5,035 nucleotides of DNA from an uncultured Collinsella sp. (GCA_902489955.1 CABUBY010000121.1:1-5035); one strand, 5' to 3'; counted from the stretch's first letter, positions 1 to 4,805 are shown. Translations and numbers: made by a program. The notes: generated by a model from the letters alone, not told the origin.

Positions 1-1
1 G

Positions 2-241
2 CCGGGCGGCATCGTCCTGTTCGCCGCGACCGAGCAGGGGAACATCGCCTTTGTGGGCGACACGCTTTTCCCGGGCAGCCACGGTCGTACCGATCTTTCC
101 GGCGGTGACGAGGCGGCGATTATGCGCTCGCTCTCCAAACTTGCCAAGACGCTTCCGCCCGATACCGTTTGCTTGACGGGCCATGGCGATTCGACCACGA
201 TGGCGCGCGAACTTATGCAGAATCCGTTTATGCAGATGTAG
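2..241 (+). CDS. Metallo-beta-lactamase-fold hydrolase (glyoxalase II-like), C-terminal part
   Basis: This is the last 79 residues of a protein whose start lies before the window. Two motifs of the MBL-fold hydrolase superfamily are visible. GDTLFPGSHGRTDL has the bridging metal ligand Asp at fragment residue 20, and LTGHGDSTT has the last metal-binding His at residue 61, close to the C-terminus. The family binds one or two metal ions, usually zinc, and hydrolyses thioesters and related substrates; the closest well-known relatives of this small cytosolic type are hydroxyacylglutathione hydrolase (GloB-like) proteins. The true substrate cannot be read from this fragment. The end, NPFMQM then TAG, is typical of the group, so the gene looks intact at its 3' end. 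The next gene, the aldolase, starts about 195 bp downstream with its own promoter, so the two are probably separate transcription units. The family call is firm; a specific function is not. Confidence 0.88.
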   Translation, partial: PGGIVLFAATEQGNIAFVGDTLFPGSHGRTDLSGGDEAAIMRSLSKLAKTLPPDTVCLTGHGDSTTMARELMQNPFMQM

Positions 242-367
242 GCTCGAAGCCGTCTTTCGAACCACGAAGACCGCTCAATCGTCAAGCTATTTTCCCCAGT
301 GGGTCGATTCTGTGGGGCAAACGGTCAAAATTTGTCCAATCGGATGGTATTCGTGAACAAACGAACG

Positions 368-395
368 TTTATGCTCGGGTATGTCGTGGTAAAAT
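368..395 (+). promoter_or_regulatory. Probable sigma-70-type promoter of the aldolase gene
   Basis: A -10 box TAAAAT (390-395, 5 of 6 matches to consensus) lies 16 bp after a weak -35-like TTTATG (368-373, 3 of 6). Transcription would start near 402 and give a leader of about 34 nt ending in the strong AGGAGG ribosome binding site at 422-427. The -10 box is convincing, the -35 box much less so. Confidence 0.45.
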
Positions 396-435
396 CTCAG
401 GCGTTATCGGAGCAACCTTACAGGAGGTTTCTTTT

Positions 436-1302
436 ATGCTCGTCAACGCAGCAGACATGCTCAAGAAGGCCGAGGCCGGCAAGTACGCTCTCGGTGCCTT
501 CAACACCAACAACCTCGAGTGGACCCTGGCTATTCTCCAGGCCGCCGAGGAGGCCAAGTCTCCGCTGATCCTTCAGTGCACCGCTGGTGCCGCTAAGTGG
601 ATGGGCGGTTTCAAGGTCTGCGCCGACATGGTCAAGGCTGCCGTCGAGGCCACGGGCGTTACCGTTCCCGTCGCCCTTCACCTCGATCACGGTTCTTACG
701 AGGACTGCTTCAAGTGCATCGAGGCCGGCTTCACGTCCATCATGTATGACGGCTCTCACGAGGAGACCTTCCAGCTTAACCTCGACCGCACCAAGGAGCT
801 CGTTGAGCTTGCCCACTCCAAGGGCATGTCCATCGAGGCCGAGGTCGGCGGCATCGGCGGCACCGAGGACGGCGTGACCTCCAACGGCGAGCTCGCTGAC
901 CCCGCTGAGTGCAAGCAGATTGCTGACCTGGGCGTCGACTTCCTCGCCTGCGGTATCGGCAACATCCACGGCGTGTATCCCGCCGACTGGGCTGGCCTTT
1001 CCTTCGAGCGTCTGGGCGAGATCAAGGCCGAGACCGGCGACCTGCCCCTCGTTCTGCACGGTGGCACCGGCATCCCCGAGGATCAGATCAAGAAGGCCAT
1101 CTCCCTGGGTATCTCCAAGATCAACGTCAACACCGACCTGCAGCTCGTCTTCGCCAAGGGCGTTCGCGAGTACATCGAGGCTGGCAAGGATCAGCAGGGC
1201 AAGGGCTTCGACCCCCGCAAGCTCCTCAAGCCTGGTCGCGACAACATCGTTGCCCGCACCAAGGAGCTCATGGAGGAGTTTGGCTCCGTCAACAAGGCGT
1301 AA
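436..1302 (+). CDS. fba: Class II fructose-1,6-bisphosphate aldolase
   Basis: This 288-residue zinc enzyme reversibly cleaves fructose-1,6-bisphosphate to dihydroxyacetone phosphate and glyceraldehyde-3-phosphate in cytosolic glycolysis and gluconeogenesis. The length fits the short (class IIB) type also found in Bacillus. LHLDHGSYED carries the catalytic Asp84 and zinc ligand His85. IEAEVGGIGGTEDG (133-146) follows, then zinc ligand His178 in GNIHGVY and His208 in LHGGTGIP, and the phosphate-binding NVNTDLQ at 230-236. All expected active-site residues are present. The start was chosen for its AGGAGG (422-427), 8 nt before the ATG. The frame is open further upstream, but that part overlaps the previous gene and has no aldolase homology. 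Codon use is strongly biased, as expected for a highly expressed gene. Tagatose-bisphosphate aldolases (GatY/KbaY) share this fold and cannot be fully excluded by eye, but the lack of neighbouring galactitol or tagatose genes favours the glycolytic role. Confidence 0.95.
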   Translation: MLVNAADMLKKAEAGKYALGAFNTNNLEWTLAILQAAEEAKSPLILQCTAGAAKWMGGFKVCADMVKAAVEATGVTVPVALHLDHGSYEDCFKCIEAGFTSIMYDGSHEETFQLNLDRTKELVELAHSKGMSIEAEVGGIGGTEDGVTSNGELADPAECKQIADLGVDFLACGIGNIHGVYPADWAGLSFERLGEIKAETGDLPLVLHGGTGIPEDQIKKAISLGISKINVNTDLQLVFAKGVREYIEAGKDQQGKGFDPRKLLKPGRDNIVARTKELMEEFGSVNKA

Positions 1303-1433
1303 GTAGCGGTTTAACTTTCCCGTCGGAGGCCCCGTTCACCCTACGCTTTTCCCTTGCGCTCACCTGGCTTTGCCAGAAGTCGCGCAATGGGAAAAGCTTC
1401 GGGTGAACGGGGCCTCCTTCGTTAACTCGCTAC
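1303..1433. repeat. Large imperfect inverted repeat after the aldolase gene (possible terminator or intergenic palindromic element)
   Basis: Nested complementary arms fill this gap. The outer arms are 1303-1315 and 1421-1433 (11 of 13 paired). The main arms, 1325-1341 and 1401-1417, pair perfectly over 17 bp. Inner arms are 1345-1353 with 1389-1397 (9 bp), 1354-1358 with 1383-1387 (5 bp), and an apical stem 1364-1368 with 1372-1376 around a TTT loop. The arm ending at 1417 is followed only by TTCGTT, so this is not a classic intrinsic terminator, although so strong a hairpin right after the stop codon of a highly expressed gene could still end transcription or protect the mRNA 3' end. It could equally be a dispersed palindromic repeat; copies elsewhere in the genome would decide. 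No protein-coding signal is seen here. Confidence 0.8.
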
Positions 1434-1493
1434 AGGGTTACTGGGCTGAATTCATTTTTTGACTACCGCTCGGCGGTGTTGATGGCTTCCTTG

Positions 1494-1523
1494 TTGGGGC
1501 TTTCTTTTTTATCTCGCTACAAT
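1494..1523 (+). promoter_or_regulatory. Possible promoter of the transglutaminase-like gene
   Basis: The box TACAAT (1518-1523) matches the -10 consensus at 5 of 6 positions. A weak -35-like TTGGGG (1494-1499) lies 18 bp upstream. The -10 box contains the first ATG of the downstream frame (1522), so that ATG could not be translated from this promoter. A start near 1530 would leave a leader of about 28 nt before the ATG at 1558. Confidence 0.4.
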
Positions 1524-1557
1524 GGGCTTCAAGAGTTCTAATGACTTGGAGTTTGGT

Positions 1558-2991
1558 ATGGCTGTTATTAATGTGCTGCCTTCGGATGGGAAGGTTATTG
1601 ACGAGGGGCCGGTTGGTTGCTCTGTTGATGTTTGCAATGATGACTTCCGTTTTCTAGATGTTGGCTTGCCACCCGAGATCCTGCGTTTAAAGGATGCGGG
1701 GTATCTTTCGCAGGCTATTGAGGCTTGCGACCGCCTACTTGCCCAAAATCCCGATCCCTCGCTTGCTGCCTGCGTTCGTGCCGAGCGGTATCGCATGATC
1801 GAGACGCCGCTTCATTTTTCGGTGTCGCGCGATCGAGCTATTGCGATGATTCGCGAGGAGTGGCCTGAGTTTACCGAGGGGCAGTTTGACGATCTGATTG
1901 ACCGTAAGCGTATTGACTGGCGCTTTATCGATGGCGAGCTGTTCGTTCTCGACAACTTCCTCGATTCGCTTCGCGTATATCCCAAAGAGGTCCCCGGCAT
2001 GCGTCCCGATCCTACGGACGGAATTGCACTGCGCAACGAGATGCTCAAGGAGATGGAGTTGCAAAATGGATTGGCTCGCGTCATTACGCTTAAAGCATCT
2101 GTGTCTGTCCCCGGCGCTCTAGAGGGGGAGACCGTTCGCGCTTGGCTTCCCGTTGCCGCCACCTGCCACCAGCAGTCTCGGGTCGAGATTCTCGACATGA
2201 CGCCGGAGGGTGCTGTTGCTTCCGCGAACGCTTCGGCGCGTACCGCCTCGTGGTCTTCTTCGAGTGAACGCTCATTCTCGGTGACCTATCGTTATCACAT
2301 CGATGCTGCTTATTGTGATGTCTACGGTGGCACACTTCCTGTTCATCCGTGTATGGACGCGCCTCTGCCCGAGGATATTTCCGAGGATCGTCCGCACATT
2401 GCATTTACGCCGTATCTGCAGCAGCTGACGGCCGGTGTTGTTGACGGACTCGAGGATCCGCTCGATCGCGCCCGTGCTATCTATGATTACCTGACGCAGT
2501 ATATTGACTATCGCTATCAGCCGCCGTACTTGCTTTTGGGATCTATTGCCGATGACTGTGCGCATTCGCTCCGCGGCGATTGCGGCGTTATGGCGCTCAC
2601 GTTTATCACCATGTGCCGTATCGCGGGCGTGCCTGCCCGTTGGCAGAGCGGCCTGTATGTTGCGCCCGATTCGGTGGGGTCGCACGACTGGGCAGAGTTC
2701 TATACGCCGCAGACCGGTTGGCTCAACGCCGACGTGTCATTTGGATCTTCTGCTCGCAGGATGGGGGAGGAGTGGCGCCGCCGTCACTACTTTGGCAATC
2801 TCGACCCGTGGCGTATGGTGGCCAACAATCGATTCCAGGCAGAGTTTGAGCCCTCTTTCGACGGCATGCGCGAGGACCCTTACGATAACCAGATGGGTGA
2901 GGCTTCGGTCGACGGTCGCGGATGCCGTCAGCGCGAGATGCTCCGCACGGTCGAACTCATCGAAATGCTCGAAGTTCCATTTTCGGACTAA
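1558..2991 (+). CDS. Cytosolic transglutaminase-like domain protein
   Basis: This is a 477-residue protein of the transglutaminase-like (papain-fold) superfamily. Residues about 37-85 are helical and TPR-like (LKDAGYLSQAIEACDRLLAQ). A segment around 119-129 (IDWRFIDGELF) is typical of this family in Gram-positive gut bacteria. Residues about 165-265 look beta-rich, with AWLPVA. The catalytic core spans about 300-395: Cys342 in RGDCGVMAL, His376 in GSHDWAEFY and Asp392 in LNADVSFG form a complete triad. No signal peptide or membrane segment is visible, so it should act in the cytosol. Family members are proteases, peptide amidases or cross-linkers; the substrate here is unknown. I chose the ATG at 1558 because GGAG (1548-1551) lies 6 nt upstream. 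The frame also has an ATG at 1522, which lacks a ribosome binding site and overlaps a -10 box. Codon use is less biased than in fba, suggesting modest expression. No terminator separates it from the tRNA 39 bp later. Confidence 0.85.
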   Translation: MAVINVLPSDGKVIDEGPVGCSVDVCNDDFRFLDVGLPPEILRLKDAGYLSQAIEACDRLLAQNPDPSLAACVRAERYRMIETPLHFSVSRDRAIAMIREEWPEFTEGQFDDLIDRKRIDWRFIDGELFVLDNFLDSLRVYPKEVPGMRPDPTDGIALRNEMLKEMELQNGLARVITLKASVSVPGALEGETVRAWLPVAATCHQQSRVEILDMTPEGAVASANASARTASWSSSSERSFSVTYRYHIDAAYCDVYGGTLPVHPCMDAPLPEDISEDRPHIAFTPYLQQLTAGVVDGLEDPLDRARAIYDYLTQYIDYRYQPPYLLLGSIADDCAHSLRGDCGVMALTFITMCRIAGVPARWQSGLYVAPDSVGSHDWAEFYTPQTGWLNADVSFGSSARRMGEEWRRRHYFGNLDPWRMVANNRFQAEFEPSFDGMREDPYDNQMGEASVDGRGCRQREMLRTVELIEMLEVPFSD

Positions 2992-3003
2992 TCGGTAGAA
3001 AGC

Positions 3004-3012
3004 TGTGATAAA
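3004..3012 (+). promoter_or_regulatory. Possible extended -10 promoter of tRNA-Leu
   Basis: TGTGATAAA resembles an extended -10 element (TG, one base, then GATAAA with 4 of 6 matches). It lies about 19 bp before the first base of the tRNA, so the primary transcript would carry a short 5' leader for RNase P to remove. No clear -35 box is seen, and the upstream sequence is still coding. Read-through from the upstream gene is the alternative source of the tRNA. Confidence 0.3.
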
Positions 3013-3030
3013 CTAACTCACGCATTGCGT

Positions 3031-3117
3031 GCCCGAGTGGCGGAATTGGCAGACGCAGTGGACTCAAAATCCACCGTTGGCAACAACGTGCGAGTTCGAG
3101 TCTCGCCTCGGGCACCA
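3031..3117 (+). tRNA. tRNA-Leu, anticodon CAA (reads UUG)
   Basis: The 87 nt fold into a complete class II tRNA. The acceptor stem GCCCGAG (3031-3037) pairs with CTCGGGC (3107-3113), followed by discriminator A and an encoded CCA. The anticodon stem GTGGA (3058-3062) pairs with TCCAC (3070-3074). The loop CTCAAAA (3063-3069) places CAA at 3065-3067. The long variable arm CGTTG-GCAA-CAACG (3075-3088), the mark of Leu, Ser and Tyr tRNAs, is perfect. The T arm GCGAG (3090-3094) pairs with CTCGC (3102-3106) around loop TTCGAGT. The anticodon and discriminator A both indicate leucine. A terminator follows 20 bp after the CCA. The 3' part of the gene is duplicated downstream. Confidence 0.97.
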
Positions 3118-3163
3118 TACATTCAAGTGAGCGTTCAAGGGGGTTGCGGCCCCCTTTTTCGTG
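3095..3163 (+). repeat. Direct repeat, copy 1 (tRNA-Leu T-loop to terminator)
   Basis: This copy starts exactly at the T-loop of tRNA-Leu and runs through the acceptor 3' strand, the CCA, the trailer and the terminator. Its first 50 bases match 3279-3328 at 48 positions (differences at 3123 and 3128). Similarity then continues through the terminator, with a few changes in the hairpin loop and one fewer C in copy 2. Confidence 0.9.
3137..3159 (+). terminator. Intrinsic terminator of tRNA-Leu
   Basis: AAGGGGG (3137-3143) pairs with CCCCCTT (3150-3156) around the loop TTGCGG, and the T run at 3155-3159 follows directly. This is a textbook rho-independent terminator about 20 bp after the encoded CCA. 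Confidence 0.88.
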
Positions 3164-3278
3164 CCGAACTCGCGTGAGCGCGCGAAGCGTTAAGCAAACA
3201 GGCCTGTGGCCTGTCTGTAGCGGAGCGTGGCGAGGGCGCCACGCGCCCGAAGCCCGGGGCTTCGCGAAGCGAAGGCCC
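3164..3278. other. Hairpin-rich spacer between the two tRNA 3'-end repeats
   Basis: These 115 bases hold no credible gene. They contain several perfect inverted repeats in a row: ACAGGCC/GGCCTGT (3198-3204 with 3208-3214, loop TGT), GCGTGGCG/CGCCACGC (3225-3232 with 3237-3244, loop AGGG), CGAAGCCC/GGGCTTCG (3248-3255 with 3257-3264), and the 10-bp palindrome CTTCGCGAAG (3260-3269), which competes with the third. Such density suggests a structured RNA, a REP- or MITE-like element, or an integrase or replication-type recognition region. Nothing in the sequence decides between these. Confidence 0.6.
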
Positions 3279-3346
3279 TTCGAGTCTCGCCTCGGGCACC
3301 ATACATGCAAGCGAGCGTTCAAGGGGGTCAAGGCCCCTTTTTCGTG
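3279..3346 (+). repeat. Direct repeat, copy 2 (orphan tRNA-Leu 3' end plus terminator)
   Basis: This second copy begins at the T-loop sequence TTCGAGTCTCGCC and includes the acceptor 3' strand, ACCA, the trailer and a terminator. The bases just before it (GGCCC) do not supply the T-stem, and no D arm, anticodon arm or 5' acceptor strand precedes it, so it cannot fold into a tRNA. It is a pseudo-tRNA fragment, consistent with an attachment-site scar or a partial tandem duplication. Confidence 0.88.
3321..3342 (+). terminator. Second intrinsic terminator (repeat copy 2)
   Basis: AAGGGG (3321-3326) pairs with CCCCTT (3334-3339), with the T run at 3338-3342. It is slightly weaker than the first copy. 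It would back up termination of the tRNA unit just before the infC promoter. Confidence 0.75.
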
Positions 3347-3372
3347 TACGTAATGTGATAACGCGCTGTACG

Positions 3373-3381
3373 TGTTATTAT
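3373..3381 (+). promoter_or_regulatory. Probable extended -10 promoter of infC-rpmI-rplT
   Basis: TGTTATTAT is an extended -10 element: TG, one base, then TATTAT (3376-3381, 5 of 6 matches). The -35 region (ATGTGA, 3353-3358, spacer 17) matches poorly, which is common when an extended -10 is present. Transcription would begin near 3388, right at the first leader hairpin. Confidence 0.5.
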
Positions 3382-3387
3382 TCGCAA

Positions 3388-3550
3388 GGCGTTGTTCCCG
3401 CAATGCCCTAAAGAGGAACCCGAGGGTTCCCACCTTTTGGCGCCAATGAGCAGCTGACTGGTCATACAAATTAGATTCTCTTCCTCAAATCGAGGATGTC
3501 TATGTGTACGACCTGGTTGCTGAGAAGCGCCGGGTTATTTTTTTATGAAT
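3388..3550 (+). promoter_or_regulatory. Structured infC operon leader, candidate L20-responsive attenuation leader
   Basis: The leader has consecutive hairpins. P1 is GGCGTTG (3388-3394) with CAATGCC (3401-3407). P2 is GGAACCC (3415-3421) with GGGTTCC (3424-3430). P3 is TCCTC (3482-3486) with GAGGA (3492-3496). An intrinsic terminator follows at 3511-3544. The bases AACCCG (3417-3422) in P2 are also perfectly complementary to CGGGTT (3531-3536) in the 3' arm of the terminator, so P2 plus terminator and a long-range antiterminator pairing exclude each other. In Firmicutes, the infC-rpmI-rplT operon is repressed by L20 acting on its leader (Rfam L20 leader family). The same gene order here makes L20 the likely ligand, by inference. 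Whether this leader belongs to the known family or is a separate class cannot be told by eye. Confidence 0.6.
3511..3544 (+). terminator. Leader attenuator just upstream of infC
   Basis: ACCTGGT (3511-3517) pairs with GCCGGGT (3529-3535) over 7 bp including two G-U pairs. Above it, GCT (3519-3521) pairs with AGC (3526-3528) around a GAGA tetraloop of the GNRA type, with a bulged T at 3518. A run of seven T residues (3538-3544) follows two bases after the stem. Placed between promoter and infC, it can only act as an attenuator. Confidence 0.78.
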
Positions 3551-3555
3551 GGAGG
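3551..3555 (+). promoter_or_regulatory. infC ribosome binding site that decides the start
   Basis: GGAGG lies 8 nt before an in-frame ATA (3564). The only nearby in-frame ATG (3549) overlaps this site itself and has only the attenuator T run upstream, so it has no ribosome binding site. This favours ATA as the true start codon. Confidence 0.7.
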
Positions 3556-3563
3556 TAGGGAAA

Positions 3564-4118
3564 ATAGCTAAGTCTGATGACACCCGCATCAACGACGAGA
3601 TTACTGCATCTTCGTGCCGTTTGATTGGCGTCGATGGCTCTCAGCTCGGCCTGTTCGCCATCCGCGATGCCCAGCGCGTCGCCGACGATCAGGGTCTCGA
3701 CCTGGTCGAGATCGCTCCCAACGCGGAGCCGCCGGTCTGCAAGGTCATGGACTACGGTAAGTTCAAGTACCAGCAGGCCATGAAGGCCAAGGCTGCTCGT
3801 AAGAACCAGTCCAAGGTCGAGGTCAAGGAAATGAAGTTCCGACCCAAGATCGACGTTGGCGACTACGAGACCAAGAAGGGCCACGTTCTGCGTTTCCTCA
3901 AGAAGGGCGCACGCGTTAAGATCACCATCATGTTCCGCGGCCGTGAGATGGCTCACCCGGAGCAGGGCCTTAACGTTCTCGAGCGTCTCGCCGAGGATCT
4001 CAAGCCTTACGCTACGGTCGAGTCCAAGCCTAAGATGGAAGGCCGTAACATGCTTATGCTGCTCGCCCCGATTAAGGGCGCCTTCGATGAGGATAAAGCG
4101 GCAAGCGATACCAAGTAA
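3564..4118 (+). CDS. infC: Translation initiation factor IF-3 (AUA start proposed)
   Basis: IF3 binds the 30S subunit in the cytosol, keeps 50S away and checks start-codon and initiator-tRNA pairing. The protein has 184 residues, normal for the family. The N-terminal domain opens with DDTRINDEI. PPVCKVMDYGKFKYQ enters the lysine-rich linker helix. The C-terminal domain carries KEMKFRPKID, DYETKKGHVLRFLKKG and VKITIMFRGREMAHPEQG, all hallmark motifs. The start is unusual: GGAGG at 3551-3555 is spaced 8 nt from ATA at 3564. Starting at the ATG at 3549 instead would add five residues (MEVGK) and give 189, but that ATG has no ribosome binding site. IF3 genes are known for non-AUG starts (AUU in E. 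coli) that IF3 itself rejects, giving autoregulation. It is the first gene of an operon with rpmI 32 bp downstream, behind an attenuator leader. Identity is certain; the exact start is an inference. Confidence 0.96.
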   Translation: MAKSDDTRINDEITASSCRLIGVDGSQLGLFAIRDAQRVADDQGLDLVEIAPNAEPPVCKVMDYGKFKYQQAMKAKAARKNQSKVEVKEMKFRPKIDVGDYETKKGHVLRFLKKGARVKITIMFRGREMAHPEQGLNVLERLAEDLKPYATVESKPKMEGRNMLMLLAPIKGAFDEDKAASDTK

Positions 4119-4150
4119 CTAGTGTTCTGTAACCGATTAAGGAGTATTTC

Positions 4151-4342
4151 ATGCCTAAGATGAAGTCCCACAGCGGCACCAAGAAGCGTTTCCGCAAGAC
4201 TGGTACCGGCAAGCTTATGCGCGCCAAGGCTTTCAAGAGCCACATCCTGAGCAAGAAGTCCACCAAGCGTAAGCGTGGCTTCCGTCAGGAGACCGAGATC
4301 GCCGCTGCCGACCGCAAGGTCATCAAGTCGCGTCTCGCCTAA
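4151..4342 (+). CDS. rpmI: Large ribosomal subunit protein bL35
   Basis: This is a 63-residue, very basic protein of the 50S subunit. It opens with MPKMKSHSGTKKRFRKTGTG and contains RAKAFKSHILSKKSTKRKRG, the family signatures; length is standard. AAGGAG (4139-4144) lies 6 nt before the ATG. It sits between infC and rplT, the conserved order in most bacteria, with 32 bp upstream and 46 bp downstream and no terminator in either gap, so the three genes are co-transcribed. Expression should follow the control at the operon leader. Confidence 0.97.
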   Translation: MPKMKSHSGTKKRFRKTGTGKLMRAKAFKSHILSKKSTKRKRGFRQETEIAAADRKVIKSRLA

Positions 4343-4388
4343 GTTCGCGTTCCCGTTTTTCGTTTTACCGTCTAGGAGTTGATAGAAC

Positions 4389-4748
4389 ATGGCACGTATT
4401 AAGCGCGCTGTTGCCGCCAAGAAGAAGCGCCGTACCGTTATGCACCGTGCGAAGGGTTACTACGGTGCCGCTTCGCGTACTTACAAGCATGCTAAAGAGC
4501 AGGTCCAGCACTCCCTGCAGTATCAGTATCGTGATCGCCGCAACAAGAAGCGCGAGATTCGTTCTCTCTGGATCACTCGTATCAACGCTGCTGCTCGCCT
4601 GAACGACATCTCTTACTCTCAGTTCATGCACGGCCTGAAGGTTGCCGGCATCGAGCTCGACCGCAAGGTCCTGGCTCAGATGGCTTACGAGGACATCGAG
4701 TCCTTCAACGAGCTGGCTACCATCGCCAAGAAGGCTCTCGAGGCCTAA
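4389..4748 (+). CDS. rplT: Large ribosomal subunit protein bL20
   Basis: This 119-residue 50S protein is needed for early large-subunit assembly and binds 23S rRNA. It begins MARIKRAVAAKKKRRTVM, with AKGYYGAASRTYKHAKEQV, the basic N-terminal extension. The globular C-terminal domain contains RSLWITRINAAARLND, SYSQFMHGLKVAGIELDRK and LAQMAYEDIESFN, all conserved. AGGAG (4374-4378) lies 10 nt before the ATG. It is the last gene of the infC operon, followed by a strong terminator. In both E. coli and Bacillus, L20 represses its own operon by binding mRNA, by different mechanisms. The attenuator leader ahead of infC suggests the transcriptional, Bacillus-like version here. Confidence 0.98.
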   Translation: MARIKRAVAAKKKRRTVMHRAKGYYGAASRTYKHAKEQVQHSLQYQYRDRRNKKREIRSLWITRINAAARLNDISYSQFMHGLKVAGIELDRKVLAQMAYEDIESFNELATIAKKALEA

Positions 4749-4768
4749 TAGATTCTCTTGAATCGCTA

Positions 4769-4805
4769 GGGGAGTGTCGCGTTGTGCGCGGCGCTCCCTC
4801 TTTTT
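4769..4805 (+). terminator. Intrinsic terminator of the infC-rpmI-rplT operon
   Basis: A 12-bp stem forms between 4770-4781 and 4787-4798 (two G-U pairs) around the loop TTGTG. After TC, a run of five T residues (4801-4805) follows. It lies 20 bp after the rplT stop codon. Confidence 0.92.

Noticed and set aside
241..257. Small hairpin GGCT-CGA-AGCC followed by GTCTTT after the metallo-beta-lactamase gene
   Set aside because: A stem of only 4 bp, starting within the stop codon, with a poor T run is too weak to call a terminator.
169..435. In-frame upstream extension of the aldolase gene by 89 codons
   Set aside because: It overlaps the end of the metallo-beta-lactamase gene in another frame, contains the likely promoter, has no aldolase-like residues, and the ATG at 436 has an ideal ribosome binding site.
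418..1059. 213-codon open frame on the minus strand inside the aldolase gene
   Set aside because: It is a shadow of the strongly biased aldolase codons. The translation is low-complexity (Leu, Gly, Ala, Val rich) and has no family features.
1459..1477. TTGACT (1459-1464) and the hairpin ACCGC-TCG-GCGGT (1465-1477) upstream of the transglutaminase-like gene
   Set aside because: The -35-like box has no -10 box at 16-18 bp, and the 5-bp hairpin has no T run after it on either strand.
3164..3278. CRISPR-like or tandem-repeat array
   Set aside because: The hairpins differ from one another in sequence, there is no regular repeat-spacer spacing, and no cas-like gene is in the window.
3144..3353. 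69-codon plus-strand open frame in the hairpin-rich spacer
   Set aside because: It begins inside a terminator loop, has no ribosome binding site, and is made of palindromic sequence and a tRNA fragment.
2957..3469. 170-codon minus-strand open frame across the tRNA
   Set aside because: It runs antisense through the tRNA, both terminators and the end of the transglutaminase-like gene. Its VPEARLELA and RWILSPLRLPIP segments are the well-known spurious translation of the tRNA antisense strand.
3450..3548. Open stretch in the infC leader ending at TGA next to the 3549 ATG (tail VYVYDLVAEKRRVIFL)
   Set aside because: It looks protein-like and was considered as a leader peptide, but the frame has no ATG and no start codon with a ribosome binding site, and it runs through the attenuator hairpin. 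Its length is within chance.
3545..3571. Eight-codon minimal frame starting ATGAATGGA at 3545
   Set aside because: Its ATG directly follows the T run with no ribosome binding site; the GGAGG inside it serves infC.
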